From assembly GCF_003253565.1 (NCBI RefSeq), contig NZ_QKUF01000023.1, positions 32,276 through 96,275 on the forward strand: DNA of 64,000 nucleotides. Direction: 5' to 3'. The stretch comes from Thermosporothrix hazakensis (GTDB lineage: Bacteria; Chloroflexota; Ktedonobacteria; Ktedonobacterales; Ktedonobacteraceae). Shown piece by piece: positions 8,521 to 17,150 of this stretch. A program made the translations under genes and the position numbers. Positions within the stretch are counted from its first letter, which is position 1. Each line of letters opens with the position of its first letter. Under the pieces are notes generated by a model. The model did no database searches. It was not told the DNA's origin and saw only the letters and a program-made list of their open reading frames with translations.

Positions 8521-9357
8521 ATGCTTCATACACCTGTCTCACCGCTGACGCCCGGGCGCCTCTTCAGAGCGAAGACGCTATGGTATGAATTGCGCTGGTC
8601 TGTAGGATGGAGCTGGCTGGTCCCCTTGCTCCTGATCGTGGGCTCGTTGGCGCTTGCTCGCCTGACCTATGTCCCTCTCTATATGCAACGGCAAGCTGAT
8701 GGTCCGCCATTAACTGCCGAGCAAATAGCCGCGTTTCAGGAAAAAGACCCCGGCCCTGATTATGTGGTGGCACTCCGCAATGACCTTGAGCGGTTTCTTC
8801 CACCCCTATCGCTCTTTCTCACGCTTGGTCTGTTGGCTCGTGAATGGCAACAGGGAACGCTGGCGCAGTTAGCGCTCCGGCGTCCTTCGCTGGTCGTGCT
8901 GTTCGGGCGCCTCTGTATTGTCCTGCTCTATCTGGTGATCTTGATGTTGCTTGCCTCCTGGGGTGCCTATTCGCTGCTGCGCAAGCCGCCGGCGGATGTC
9001 ACCGTGCTGACGAGCATGTGGGAGATGCTGAGAACAGTGTTCCCCTCGATGCTCCTGCTGATTGCGATCGGGCTCTGTACCGTCCATCTGACCGTGAGCA
9101 GTATTGCCGGATACCTGCTTCCTGTGGCCCTCTGGCTTATCAACCTGCTTGCCTGCCAGTTTATGACAAGTGGGGGACAGAAGCATGATGTGGTGCTCTA
9201 CCTGCTGTTTGGCTGGTACTATCATGATCAGGCGCTCAATCCTGATAACTGGTGGATTGGCAAGTTGATTTTGCTGGTGGTGGCGCTGGTGCTGCTCGGG
9301 TTGCAGCTTCCCCTTGTGCGACAGGAGGCCCGCTTTATTCGCAATACCGGTGATTGA
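8521..9357 (+). CDS. ABC transporter permease, third gene of the operon
   Basis: 278 residues; ATAGGAG precedes the ATG at 8521 by about 8 nt, and the previous gene stops 11 nt upstream. About six hydrophobic segments are visible: near residues 28-48, 95-110, 115-150, 175-195, 200-220 and 240-270. An extracellular loop lies between the first two. It ends LPLVRQEARFIRNTGD. It probably pairs with the upstream permease as the second membrane subunit. No sequence feature identifies the substrate. Confidence 0.7.
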   Translation: MLHTPVSPLTPGRLFRAKTLWYELRWSVGWSWLVPLLLIVGSLALARLTYVPLYMQRQADGPPLTAEQIAAFQEKDPGPDYVVALRNDLERFLPPLSLFLTLGLLAREWQQGTLAQLALRRPSLVVLFGRLCIVLLYLVILMLLASWGAYSLLRKPPADVTVLTSMWEMLRTVFPSMLLLIAIGLCTVHLTVSSIAGYLLPVALWLINLLACQFMTSGGQKHDVVLYLLFGWYYHDQALNPDNWWIGKLILLVVALVLLGLQLPLVRQEARFIRNTGD

Positions 9358-9455
9358 CACGAAGCCGTGGGTGCTCCTGTTCGCTATGAGCGACAGGAGG
9401 ACTTGTATACCGGAGAGAGGATAGACCAGCCGCGAAGCTGGCCCTATCTTCTCGA

Positions 9456-9737
9456 TCAGCTTTTGTTCCTCTTGGAAAACGCCAGGAGATTGACCCCACA
9501 AACAACGAGCATGATGCCCGCGAGCAGTGATGCCACGATAGACCACGATATATGAAGATATGCCTCACGGAGCACAAAGAGGAGAAACACGACCAAAGGG
9601 ACGGCGCTGTAGGTCCAGAGAAAGGTGTTCTCTTTTGTGTTTGCCTCTCCATAACGGACTTGCAAAAACAGGCCAGCAAGAAAGAAAATCAGAAATCCAA
9701 AGCCTACATAATATGGGACCTGTTGCGCTTGTATCAT
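9456..9737 (-). CDS. Small integral membrane protein
   Basis: 93 residues with three hydrophobic segments (about 10-28, 42-60, 66-86) and a basic C-terminal end (FSKRNKS). AAGGAG lies 7 nt before the ATG, which supports it as a real gene. I do not recognise the family. It stands alone, convergent with the ABC operon. Confidence 0.6.
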   Translation of the reverse strand: MIQAQQVPYYVGFGFLIFFLAGLFLQVRYGEANTKENTFLWTYSAVPLVVFLLFVLREAYLHISWSIVASLLAGIMLVVCGVNLLAFSKRNKS

Positions 9738-10158
9738 CCATTTTCTCCTTTGCTGCTACGAGGGGGCCGGATGTTCGTTGTTCTATGCTGAGCCGGAAGC
9801 TGCCTTGTGTCTGGATAGCCGTGTCCAATGGCGGTACTGAAAACATGCGTGCCCGGAAAAAAGACCATTTCAGAATGAATGAACTGGAATATGCCTCTTT
9901 TTCATCTAAAAAGGGCTTGCTGTACGCTACTCTTGTATACGCATACGGGTGGAATGACGTATCAGTTTCACATGCTCGTCTGCTGGAGATGATCGCTTTT
10001 TGAGAGAAGAATACAGGTGAAGCCGGAGTGAAATGCAGCATTCTCGCTTGTTGTGCAGAAAATCTCAGGGGCCGGGAAAGTGGTCAGTGATGTGGAGGCA
10101 GGCTATGAGCCATGCAAAAAAACACGCTTCATAGCCCTGCTGTATGACAGATTGGCGC
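9738..10158. other. Intergenic region of about 420 bp without a supported gene
   Basis: Overlapping ORFs on both strands lack ribosome sites and family features. It should hold the promoter of the 9456-9737 gene. I see no clear repeat or RNA. Confidence 0.5.
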
Positions 10159-10707
10159 TTAAAGGACCTTCTTCAACGCCTCATCATAGGCTTTTGCCTG
10201 CGTCGGCGTGAACGCTTTGGAGACGCGCAGTATGACCGATCCGTGGATGTATTCATACTCAGCGAACAGTGCGCTCCCCGATTGAGAGAGAGCCTGCAAG
10301 TACTGGAAACGCTTCTGCGCGGTCTGCTCATTCTCAAATACCTCAATAGAGCCGCCTTCATCGATGCTGATTTCAGCGCCGCTGTTCGTGGTCGCTTCAA
10401 GTGAGGTATCTTTGAAGTTCACCTTGCTGGTATACTGGCCCGGCCTGCCAAGAAGCTTGTTCGGGTCGTTTTCCTCGGTATAGGTGAAGCTTTCCCCGAT
10501 CTTGAGACCCTGTGCTTTCAACGCCTTCAGGATCTCGTCGGCGGTCTTCGGTTTGGCCGGTGTCGGCGAGGGCGTTGGGGTTGGCGCTGCGGTGGTAGGC
10601 TGTGCTGTCGGTGAAGATTGGGCTGGGGATGAAGTCTCTCCACAGGCGGCGAGAAGACAACACAGGAGCAGTGCAAACAAGAGGATAGTGACCTTTTTGA
10701 TTTTCAT
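10159..10707 (-). CDS. Lipoprotein, proline/threonine-rich linker
   Basis: 182 residues. A lipoprotein signal peptide MKIKKVTILLFALLL ends in the lipobox LLAAC, so it is probably anchored outside the membrane. A low-complexity Pro/Thr/Ser linker (about residues 25-55) follows, then a small domain (TADEILKALKAQGLKIGES onward). The ATG at 10707 is preferred over an upstream TTG at 10713 because it starts the charged N-region of the signal. The family is not recognised; similar small lipoproteins occur repeatedly in Ktedonobacteria. It is distantly like the lipoprotein at 31391-31993 in layout only. Confidence 0.75.
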   Translation of the reverse strand: MKIKKVTILLFALLLCCLLAACGETSSPAQSSPTAQPTTAAPTPTPSPTPAKPKTADEILKALKAQGLKIGESFTYTEENDPNKLLGRPGQYTSKVNFKDTSLEATTNSGAEISIDEGGSIEVFENEQTAQKRFQYLQALSQSGSALFAEYEYIHGSVILRVSKAFTPTQAKAYDEALKKVL

Positions 10708-10984
10708 GGGCAATATGCCTTTTCTAGATGGAAAGATTGAAATACCTCAGCAGTATAACGGAAGAAGCGACAAAGCACAAGGGCTTTTGGCTGCAAGCCC
10801 TAAAAAATCCTTGTTTTTGTATATATCTGCGTTTTCGCTTCTCATACATGTTGTCTTTTGCGCTCAGGACATTGTTGCAAAGGAGCTAGCAATCAGCTTG
10901 CGTGTAGAGAAGGAAGCTTGCAGCCCGGGAAGCTCCTCCTGTACCAGGAAACAACGGCGACAGGATGCGCGCAGAAAAGAAAGA

Positions 10985-11010
10985 CCCCTCCCGGTTCTGT
11001 TCAGGAGGGG
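10985..11010 (-). terminator. Terminator of the TMEM175 gene
   Basis: On the minus strand CCCCTCC and GGAGGGG arms (11010-11004 and 10991-10985) are followed by TCTTTCTTTT. It lies 20 nt after the stop codon of the TMEM175 gene. Confidence 0.7.
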
Positions 11011-11030
11011 ATTGTGCTCCGGAATGCGCT

Positions 11031-11714
11031 CTATTTTTTTGCTTGCGGTTTGGTGGCAGGTCGGGGTTTTCGTGGAGTCCAGGGAAGATGTACGAGATAG
11101 GCAAACACTGGTATCAGCATCCACGAGAAGGGCAGATAGTAGGCCCCATCAGGAAAGAACAGGAAGAGCAGGGAAGCGACAAAAACGACTGGCGGAACCA
11201 ATGCGCTGCGGAGGCGATGATCCATGTGCCGCAAGATGGTCGGATCTTCAGGCGCCAGGTTGCGATGGAATCGCGTATAGAACAAGATGAATACAGAGGC
11301 GATACCACAAAAGGCCAGGTTGAGTGTATAGAAGACAGTCAGGATAGGAACGCCATAATACGTGCCGAAGAAATTGGTTGAGACGGGGATGAGCGCGATA
11401 ATGAAAAGCAGGATGAGATGCGCCTTTGTTAGTCTATCATTGATGTGCTCGACGTTTGCCATCAGGCGCCGATGCGCCATCCAGTAGTTCGCGATCACAA
11501 GGAAGCTCACAATATAGCTGAGGAATTGGGGGAAGAGCTCAAAGAACTTCTCGGTGATCAGGGCATGGTTGCGCGGGTCGAGCCCTTCCGGAAGCCGGAT
11601 ATCAATCACCAGCAGCGTAATCGCGATGGCAAAAATGCCGTCACTGAGCGCAACCAGGCGATCCTTGCTATACCACTTCTCGGGGTCGGCCATCTGTTGT
11701 TTCTCTAACTTCAT
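11031..11714 (-). CDS. TMEM175/DUF1211 family potassium channel
   Basis: 227 residues. The defining motif RLVALSDGIFAIAITLLVID is at residues about 19-38, corresponding to the RxxxFSDG filter helix of TMEM175; here F is replaced by L. Six hydrophobic segments follow. Bacterial members form tetrameric K+-selective leak channels in the cytoplasmic membrane. CTGGAG lies 7 nt before the ATG. It is the second potassium-related gene in the window but is 8 kb from kimA, with no sign of joint control. Confidence 0.88.
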   Translation of the reverse strand: MKLEKQQMADPEKWYSKDRLVALSDGIFAIAITLLVIDIRLPEGLDPRNHALITEKFFELFPQFLSYIVSFLVIANYWMAHRRLMANVEHINDRLTKAHLILLFIIALIPVSTNFFGTYYGVPILTVFYTLNLAFCGIASVFILFYTRFHRNLAPEDPTILRHMDHRLRSALVPPVVFVASLLFLFFPDGAYYLPFSWMLIPVFAYLVHLPWTPRKPRPATKPQAKK

Positions 11715-12230
11715 GTACTACTCCAGAGAATACGAATTAGCGGTTGTTCTGTTCGTGTGAGAGCACGCGGTAAAGGGGCCACATGCCTTTCTGTTCAAAC
11801 AGCATCTGTTCCATCGCATTATAACATAGGCTGAGTATGAGTTCAGGCAAAAAGAGGGTGAATATGCAGATGTACGAGCTCATATGCCGTTTTTGGCTGT
11901 TCACGATCCATTCGCGTCCTGCGCGATCGATGATCAGGACTGTGGAGTCCTATTTTGTGCTGGATGGATGCCGGGATGTACTGGCGGTGCCGAGCGCTGG
12001 AATGGCCTGCCTCCTCTGTTGACGTGTAGCTCGAACAAGAAAAGGAGAAAAATACTGGAAAAAAGAGAAACGTTGACAGAAAGAAAGAGATCATGCTATG
12101 CTTGCCCTGTAGCTGAAAGAGCAGAAAAAAGGAAGCGATGCTACTCAAACTCTATAGATGAGCTATTCGGTTACGGGACCAGCTTTTGTTGTGATTCGTG
12201 CAGGAATCAGGTTGGGGAGGATTCGTCAGG
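11715..12230. other. Intergenic region of about 515 bp
   Basis: A plus-strand ORF of about 60 codons ending at 12022 starts near a GGGTGAAT but resembles no known family, so I do not call it. The region should contain divergent promoters for the TMEM175 gene and the HTH-module gene. No repeats are seen. Confidence 0.4.
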
Positions 12231-13505
12231 ATGCGTGTACCAGATCCTATCTCTTTCACCGATGGGCAGCGACACTATATCACTTTAAATGCGCTGGCTC
12301 ATCTACTTCAGATACGCCACAGGACGCTTCGGAGATTGCTTTTCTCGTTTCACATGGTGCCACATAGATTCCCGAAACTCTCGTCGCTGTATCTTCGCGA
12401 AGAGGATGCGAGGCGGCTGTGTGACTACTTCGCGCAACTACGCAGGCATGAAGAGCAACGCGACTGCGTCACGATGGATGAGATTGAATATATTTCTGTA
12501 CAGGCTGCGGCGCGCCTGTTAGGGATATCACCTGTTCTCCTGAGATGCTATCAGAAACGCTATGGCTTTGAGACAACAACATTCCCTCTATGCAGGGGAG
12601 TCTTTCTGCGTCTGGCGGACATCGAAGGATTGCAGAGGCGTACGTCCATTCTGCCTGAGAATTCAGAGGAGTTTCTGCCGATCTCAAAAGCGGCAGCCCT
12701 GCTCGATACAAGTGGGAAGAAAGTGTATGCCTATCTCCAGCGGGCGGGTGCGCCATTGTATATGCGCTCCTCCGGCTCGACGCTGTACATGAGAAAGTGT
12801 GATCTGGAAACGATCAAGGAGTTGCACGAGCGTGAAGAACGGGCCACTCGTCCCGCGCTTGTTTGTGATGAGACAGGGCAGAAGTATATTGCAATCACGT
12901 TTCTGGCAACGCTCTTCGAGCGCTCTGTGCAACGGATCAGAGTAAGAATCGCTGCCACGCCGATGACTATCTATAGCATTGATGGATCGCGATATATCGC
13001 CTATGAAGATGCGCTTCGAGTCGATATTCAGGGGGTGTTGCCAGCGGCTCCTTTGCGATGGGGGAGCGCGCAGTTGATCCAGCGTGCGGAGCTTGCCGTG
13101 CGGCTTCCGGGGCGAAAGATCTGTCTTGAGGGGTGTGACTATCTCTCGATTGAGGCCTGTGCATGGTCGCTCGGTGTTACAGCGTCGTGGGTGCTTGCCA
13201 GCGCGTTCCGCTCCTCTCTCCAGTTCTATCGGTTTCCGAGGCAGGGGAAAGCCTCTTTTCTCCGTCTGGCTGATTTGCTCACGCTGGCCCAACAAAAGCC
13301 GGTTGCCTTCTGGCTGGATGAGCATGGTGAGGAATGGGTTTCGGTTTCGGCGGCTGTCTCGCTGCTTGATTGTCCGCGTTTTCTGCTTGAGCGATATATG
13401 CAAGCGTATAGTGTCGTGCCTGTTCCCTTGCAGAAGGTGCCCGGCTTATTTATCACCAGAGCTGACCTGTCTCTGTTGCGAGGCGTGATTGAGAAGGCCG
13501 AGTAG
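12231..13505 (+). CDS. Six-module helix-turn-helix repeat protein
   Basis: 424 residues from the ATG at 12231 (GGGGAGG 10 nt upstream). The protein is six tandem modules of about 57-60 residues, near residues 8-66, 79-135, 143-197, 210-266, 296-354 and 360-418. Each follows one pattern: a polar G or E turn, then Y-[IL]-[STA]-[IV]-x-A-x-x-x-L-G-like helix (EYISVQAAARLLGIS, DYLSIEACAWSLGVT, EWVSVSAAVSLLDCP), a second helix, and a closing strand-helix [FY]-[IL]-R-x-x-D-[LI] (VFLRLADIEGL, SFLRLADLLTL, LFITRADLSLL). This is the layout of MerR/excisionase-type winged HTH domains. No effector, membrane or catalytic domain is visible. A DNA-binding role is inferred; the target is unknown. Confidence 0.7.
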   Translation: MRVPDPISFTDGQRHYITLNALAHLLQIRHRTLRRLLFSFHMVPHRFPKLSSLYLREEDARRLCDYFAQLRRHEEQRDCVTMDEIEYISVQAAARLLGISPVLLRCYQKRYGFETTTFPLCRGVFLRLADIEGLQRRTSILPENSEEFLPISKAAALLDTSGKKVYAYLQRAGAPLYMRSSGSTLYMRKCDLETIKELHEREERATRPALVCDETGQKYIAITFLATLFERSVQRIRVRIAATPMTIYSIDGSRYIAYEDALRVDIQGVLPAAPLRWGSAQLIQRAELAVRLPGRKICLEGCDYLSIEACAWSLGVTASWVLASAFRSSLQFYRFPRQGKASFLRLADLLTLAQQKPVAFWLDEHGEEWVSVSAAVSLLDCPRFLLERYMQAYSVVPVPLQKVPGLFITRADLSLLRGVIEKAE

Positions 13506-13845
13506 GCTCGAGTAGCAAGAGGAGCCAGCGGACGGGTACTTCTGTGAAACGGCTCTGTCTGTTTGCGAGATGCTCTATTGATCGGGGTGGATATCTTCCT
13601 TTATATATAGAGTCCGAGGAGCGACACAGAGGGAGCTTGTCTGCCCGGGCACCTTTTCCGGTAAAGCGGTTGCTATCACTCAGGGAAGGGAAGCGCTTTT
13701 GTTTGCCCTTTCACGGGAGAAGGCGGCTGGTGAGCCAAAAAGAGCAGGATAGAAGAAGCGTTTTCTCGCCTCCTCGGGTAGACTGTCAAATAGAGATGCA
13801 GTGGAACTATGGATTGATCGAAAAGAGGAAAAAGGATAGAAACCC
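13506..13845. other. Intergenic region of about 340 bp
   Basis: No supported gene. It should carry the terminator of the HTH-module gene and the promoter of the VOC gene; neither is convincing by eye. Confidence 0.4.
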
Positions 13846-14241
13846 ATGTTTGAAGATATTATTGCAACGGTGGTATTTGTACGTGATCTGGCAGGAAGTA
13901 CAGCATTTTATCGTGATACACTCGAACTTCTGCTTCTGGAGGAAGATGCTACATCTTCGACCTTCCGTCTCAATGCGGGCTGCCTGATCTTGCTCTCGGC
14001 GGAGGGCGCTGCTGATCTGCTCAATACCGATGCTTCGGCGTTAAGGCTTGATGGCGCTCCTCGTGGTCTGCTGGCTGCCAGTGTAAAGAATGTGGATGCA
14101 GCCTATGAGGAATTGACCGCAAAAGGGGTTTCGTTCTTCCGCCCTCCAACCGATCAGCCGTGGGGACTGCGAACAGCGCACTTTGCCGATCCAGAAGGCA
14201 ATCTCTGGGAGATCAATCAGCCCATAGCAGCAAACAAATAG
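13846..14241 (+). CDS. VOC family protein (glyoxalase/bleomycin-resistance fold)
   Basis: 131 residues. The start MFEDIIATVVFVRDLAGSTA and the end FADPEGNLWEINQP are the two ends of a VOC repeat pair. A metal ligand glutamate sits in NLWEI, but the usual first-strand histidine is replaced (IIATVVFV). AAGGAT is 9 nt upstream of the ATG. Members are small-molecule lyases, dioxygenases or binding proteins; substrate unknown. Single gene. Confidence 0.8.
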   Translation: MFEDIIATVVFVRDLAGSTAFYRDTLELLLLEEDATSSTFRLNAGCLILLSAEGAADLLNTDASALRLDGAPRGLLAASVKNVDAAYEELTAKGVSFFRPPTDQPWGLRTAHFADPEGNLWEINQPIAANK

Positions 14242-14294
14242 CGATCCGGACCGCGTGAGGCAAAAAGTCTGTGCAAACGCGGTCCGCGCTGTTG

Positions 14295-15086
14295 TTAGCG
14301 GCTCCATCCCAGGGCACGGAACCACTGAAGGCACTGTGGGCCCCAGCTCTCCTGAAGGCCAAAGCCGTGACCGCCGAGGTTATCGCGAACGTAGGTGTAT
14401 GACACGCCTGCGCGTTGCAGGCTCGCGGCATAGCGATCTGAGTGCGCGACGAGGATATAGCCGTCCTCGGTCGAATGGACAAGGAAGGCCGGTGATGTCT
14501 GTGCCGTGACATGGTTCTCGCTGCTGAAGAGGTCCATTTGTTTCGCATCGGGCGTCCTTCCCAGAAGCGTTTCAAAGATCTCGGGATTCATGGTGGTGCT
14601 GATTACCGGATAGATCAGGGCGTGAGCGTTCAGGTGAGAGGACTGGAGCTCGATCGGGTCTGCGGCCTTCGGTTGCCCGGGCTCGGGGTGCGTCGCGACC
14701 ATGCTGGTCAGGTGGCCTCCCGCCGAAAAGCCGAGCATCCCTATTCGTTCGGGATCAAGTCCCCAGGAAAGGGCGTGATGGCGCACGAAGCGAACGGCTC
14801 GCTGAGCGTCTTGCAGGGGAATCGGATGGTGATAGGCGGGGGCATGTCGATAGCGCAAGACGAAGGTTGTCAGACCATGTTGAGCTAACCATTGCGCGAC
14901 GGGAGCGCCTTCATGATCGGCAAGCATTCTATAGCCTCCGCCGGGACAGACGATCACCACGGCACCGGTTGCTCGCTCCGGCGATGGCAGAAATGCCTGA
15001 AGAGTTGGCATATCCTGTGCTGGTATTTCAGAAGAAGGGGACGCCCAGAGCGGAAAAAGAGCGTTCTGTGTCAGGGATATCTGCAT
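14295..15086 (-). CDS. Alpha/beta hydrolase, acetyl-xylan-esterase-like
   Basis: 263 residues. The oxyanion loop is CPGGGYRMLA, the nucleophile elbow is MLGFSAGGHL, the acid region is HSTEDGYILVAHS and the histidine is in NLGGHGFGL. The LPSPERATGAVVIVCPGGGY start is typical of short esterases that deacetylate oligosaccharides. It lies next to a GH4 glycosidase on the same strand, which fits carbohydrate use, though about 330 bp separate them. Confidence 0.82.
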   Translation of the reverse strand: MQISLTQNALFPLWASPSSEIPAQDMPTLQAFLPSPERATGAVVIVCPGGGYRMLADHEGAPVAQWLAQHGLTTFVLRYRHAPAYHHPIPLQDAQRAVRFVRHHALSWGLDPERIGMLGFSAGGHLTSMVATHPEPGQPKAADPIELQSSHLNAHALIYPVISTTMNPEIFETLLGRTPDAKQMDLFSSENHVTAQTSPAFLVHSTEDGYILVAHSDRYAASLQRAGVSYTYVRDNLGGHGFGLQESWGPQCLQWFRALGWSR

Positions 15087-15420
15087 TGGTTAAACCCGCT
15101 TTCTTTGTCGGATATGTTGTCGAAAGATCGTCTTAAAAGCCTGGTTTGAAAACTCTATCGCGTACGAACCCGCTTGTAAAGAGGGAACAGGAGAAAACCC
15201 GCTCGCGCCTGTAAGCTTCTTGAAGCGAGACTCGTTGTTCCAGAGAAGCGGGTCACTTGCTTGCTTTCACCGGGGCGCCTCGCTTTCTCCTGTTCTTTGA
15301 GAGTGTTGTATTCGCTTGCCTGCACGCATATGCAGGGAGCTGGCAGGCTATGGTTTCCCGCTCGGAGTCTGCTGTATGGCTCTTTGCATGCTACAGAAGT
15401 GAAGCATTATATACCGCGCT
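15087..15420. other. Intergenic region of about 330 bp
   Basis: Between two minus-strand genes. I see no supported ORF, RNA or clear repeat. Confidence 0.4.
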
Positions 15421-16941
15421 TCAAACGGGCTCTTCACTGGCAAGAGCCGGACGCATTCCCTGTTGAAGCTCATCAATAGTGCGCGCTTTGAGTCGGGCTG
15501 CTCCATGCGTGGAGCGCGGCCTGACACGGGTTCCCTTGCGTTCCGCTTCTTCAAGGCGCTGCTGTGCCCCGGCGATCTCACCGCGATACTGAGGGAGCCA
15601 TTGTGCCTGAGCAACAAGCAACTCATCGGTCATCTGCCAGACCTCTTCAGGGTTGCAGATGGCGGCAACCAGCGGATCGTGAAGCATGGCCTGCTTGAGC
15701 AACGTCACGTCACCGTGGACAGCGGCCTCCATACCCATTTCTTGCACGCGAATGCTGGCGGAGCAGGTCGCGGCACAGGCCAGCGGGAGCCGCCCCACAA
15801 CGGGCATATTGATCCCGGTGCCGTCAACATAGCCGGGAATCTCGATAACACAGCCATCAGGCAGGTTCGAGATGTGCCCCTGATTGATCACGTTGAAGTG
15901 TCCTCGGTACACGCGACCCGTTTCCAGGGCCTCAATAATGTAAGAGCCGTGTTCTGAGCTGCGATGGTCCGGGGTGAACTCCATTGGCGGAGCCTGAAGC
16001 CAGCGCGGGAAATCAGTTTCAAACCAGTTGCGTTGCTCGCTGCAATGCCGCAAATAGCCGCCCGTCTCGCCATGAATCCAGTCGGAGAGATCGATCCATT
16101 GCGGAATCTCGGCGGGGCGTTTGCGGTACCAGGGGAGATACTCGCTCAGGTGTCCGTTCGACTCGGTGCTGTAGTAGCCAAAGCGCCGCAAGACATCGAT
16201 ACGCACCTTCTCAGTTTGCGGGTATGTGGGATGTCCTTCAAAGAGTTCAAGCATACGAGGGATCATATCGATGCCGCGCCACTCTGCCTTGAGGAACCAT
16301 GTCTGATGATTGATGCCAGCCGCGATGACCGCTACATCCTGACTCTTCACCTGTTCATGTTCCGCAAGCAGGCCTTCTTTCTTCGCCCAGTGTTCGATGC
16401 AACTGGCGATCTGGGCATGTGCATGCTGAACGCCGTGACAGAGACCGATCGTCCGAACGCCGCCATACTGGTTACAGGCCCAGGTGTTCATTGCCATTGG
16501 ATTCGCATAATTGAGAAGGAGTGCATGCGAACTGGCGACCTCCCGAATATCGCGACAGATATCGAGCAAAACGGGGATAGTCCGTTGCGCATACATCAGC
16601 CCGCCCGCACAAATGGTATCGCCGACACACTGATCAATACCATACTTCAGGGGGATATCGATATCTGTCTGAAAAGCGTCGAGCCCTCCCTGACGAATCA
16701 CACAGAGGATATAGTCTGCCCCTTCCAGAGCGCGTCGACGGTTGGTGGTCGCCTCAATCGTGGCGGGCACCTGATTGGCCTCGATATCGCGCTTACAGAG
16801 CTGCGTCACCATATCCAGATTGCGCTGTGAGATATCGGTGAACGCGAAGGTCGTGTTTGCCAGTTCGGGGACGGTCAGGATGTCACCGAGAAGCTTCCGG
16901 GTAAAACCGATCGAGCCAGCGCCGATAACTGCGATTTTCAT
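15421..16941 (-). CDS. Glycoside hydrolase family 4 (alpha-galactosidase/alpha-glucosidase type)
   Basis: 506 residues. The N-terminal Rossmann motif is MKIAVIGAGSIGFTRKL. The family phrases NYANPMAMNTWACNQYGG and GLCHGVQHAH are present; the Cys of CHGVQ binds the catalytic divalent metal. GH4 enzymes use NAD+ and a metal to cleave alpha- or 6-phospho-glycosides by an oxidation-elimination route. The NPMAMNTWA wording favours the MelA alpha-galactosidase branch. An AraC-type regulator is transcribed divergently, probably as its activator. Confidence 0.88.
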   Translation of the reverse strand: MKIAVIGAGSIGFTRKLLGDILTVPELANTTFAFTDISQRNLDMVTQLCKRDIEANQVPATIEATTNRRRALEGADYILCVIRQGGLDAFQTDIDIPLKYGIDQCVGDTICAGGLMYAQRTIPVLLDICRDIREVASSHALLLNYANPMAMNTWACNQYGGVRTIGLCHGVQHAHAQIASCIEHWAKKEGLLAEHEQVKSQDVAVIAAGINHQTWFLKAEWRGIDMIPRMLELFEGHPTYPQTEKVRIDVLRRFGYYSTESNGHLSEYLPWYRKRPAEIPQWIDLSDWIHGETGGYLRHCSEQRNWFETDFPRWLQAPPMEFTPDHRSSEHGSYIIEALETGRVYRGHFNVINQGHISNLPDGCVIEIPGYVDGTGINMPVVGRLPLACAATCSASIRVQEMGMEAAVHGDVTLLKQAMLHDPLVAAICNPEEVWQMTDELLVAQAQWLPQYRGEIAGAQQRLEEAERKGTRVRPRSTHGAARLKARTIDELQQGMRPALASEEPV

Positions 16942-17000
16942 GCGAGTACTTCCTCCTCTTCAAGAACGCTCTTGCTCTCGTTTCAGCCTTTCTCTCTCAG

Positions 17001-17026
17001 TATAGTCAGCAGTGCACTGTTTGCAC
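17001..17026 (-). promoter_or_regulatory. Promoter and palindromic operator candidate for the GH4 gene
   Basis: On the minus strand a TATACT -10 (17005-17000) lies downstream of TTGTGC, and between them is the 10-bp perfect palindrome CAGTGCACTG (17010-17019). It sits between the GH4 gene and the divergent AraC gene and is a likely regulator site. Confidence 0.45.
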
Positions 17027-17150
17027 AATGGTCTCTTTTTGCGCTGGATGGTCTATTTGTGATGGCTGAGAACGTCGGGTTGATGGTAAAAGAGAAGCTT
17101 GTATGGTATAGTTTTGAACAGCGGACATCTACCAGTCAAGGAGCGGGTTG

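Noticed and set aside
9565..10041. 158-codon minus-strand ORF
   Set aside because: Overlaps the better-supported small membrane protein and lacks a ribosome site.
13544..13987. 147-codon ORF before the VOC gene
   Set aside because: Runs into the VOC gene in another frame, with no ribosome site and basic low-complexity text.
15964..16830. 288-codon plus-strand ORF
   Set aside because: Antisense of the GH4 gene, which has clear motifs.
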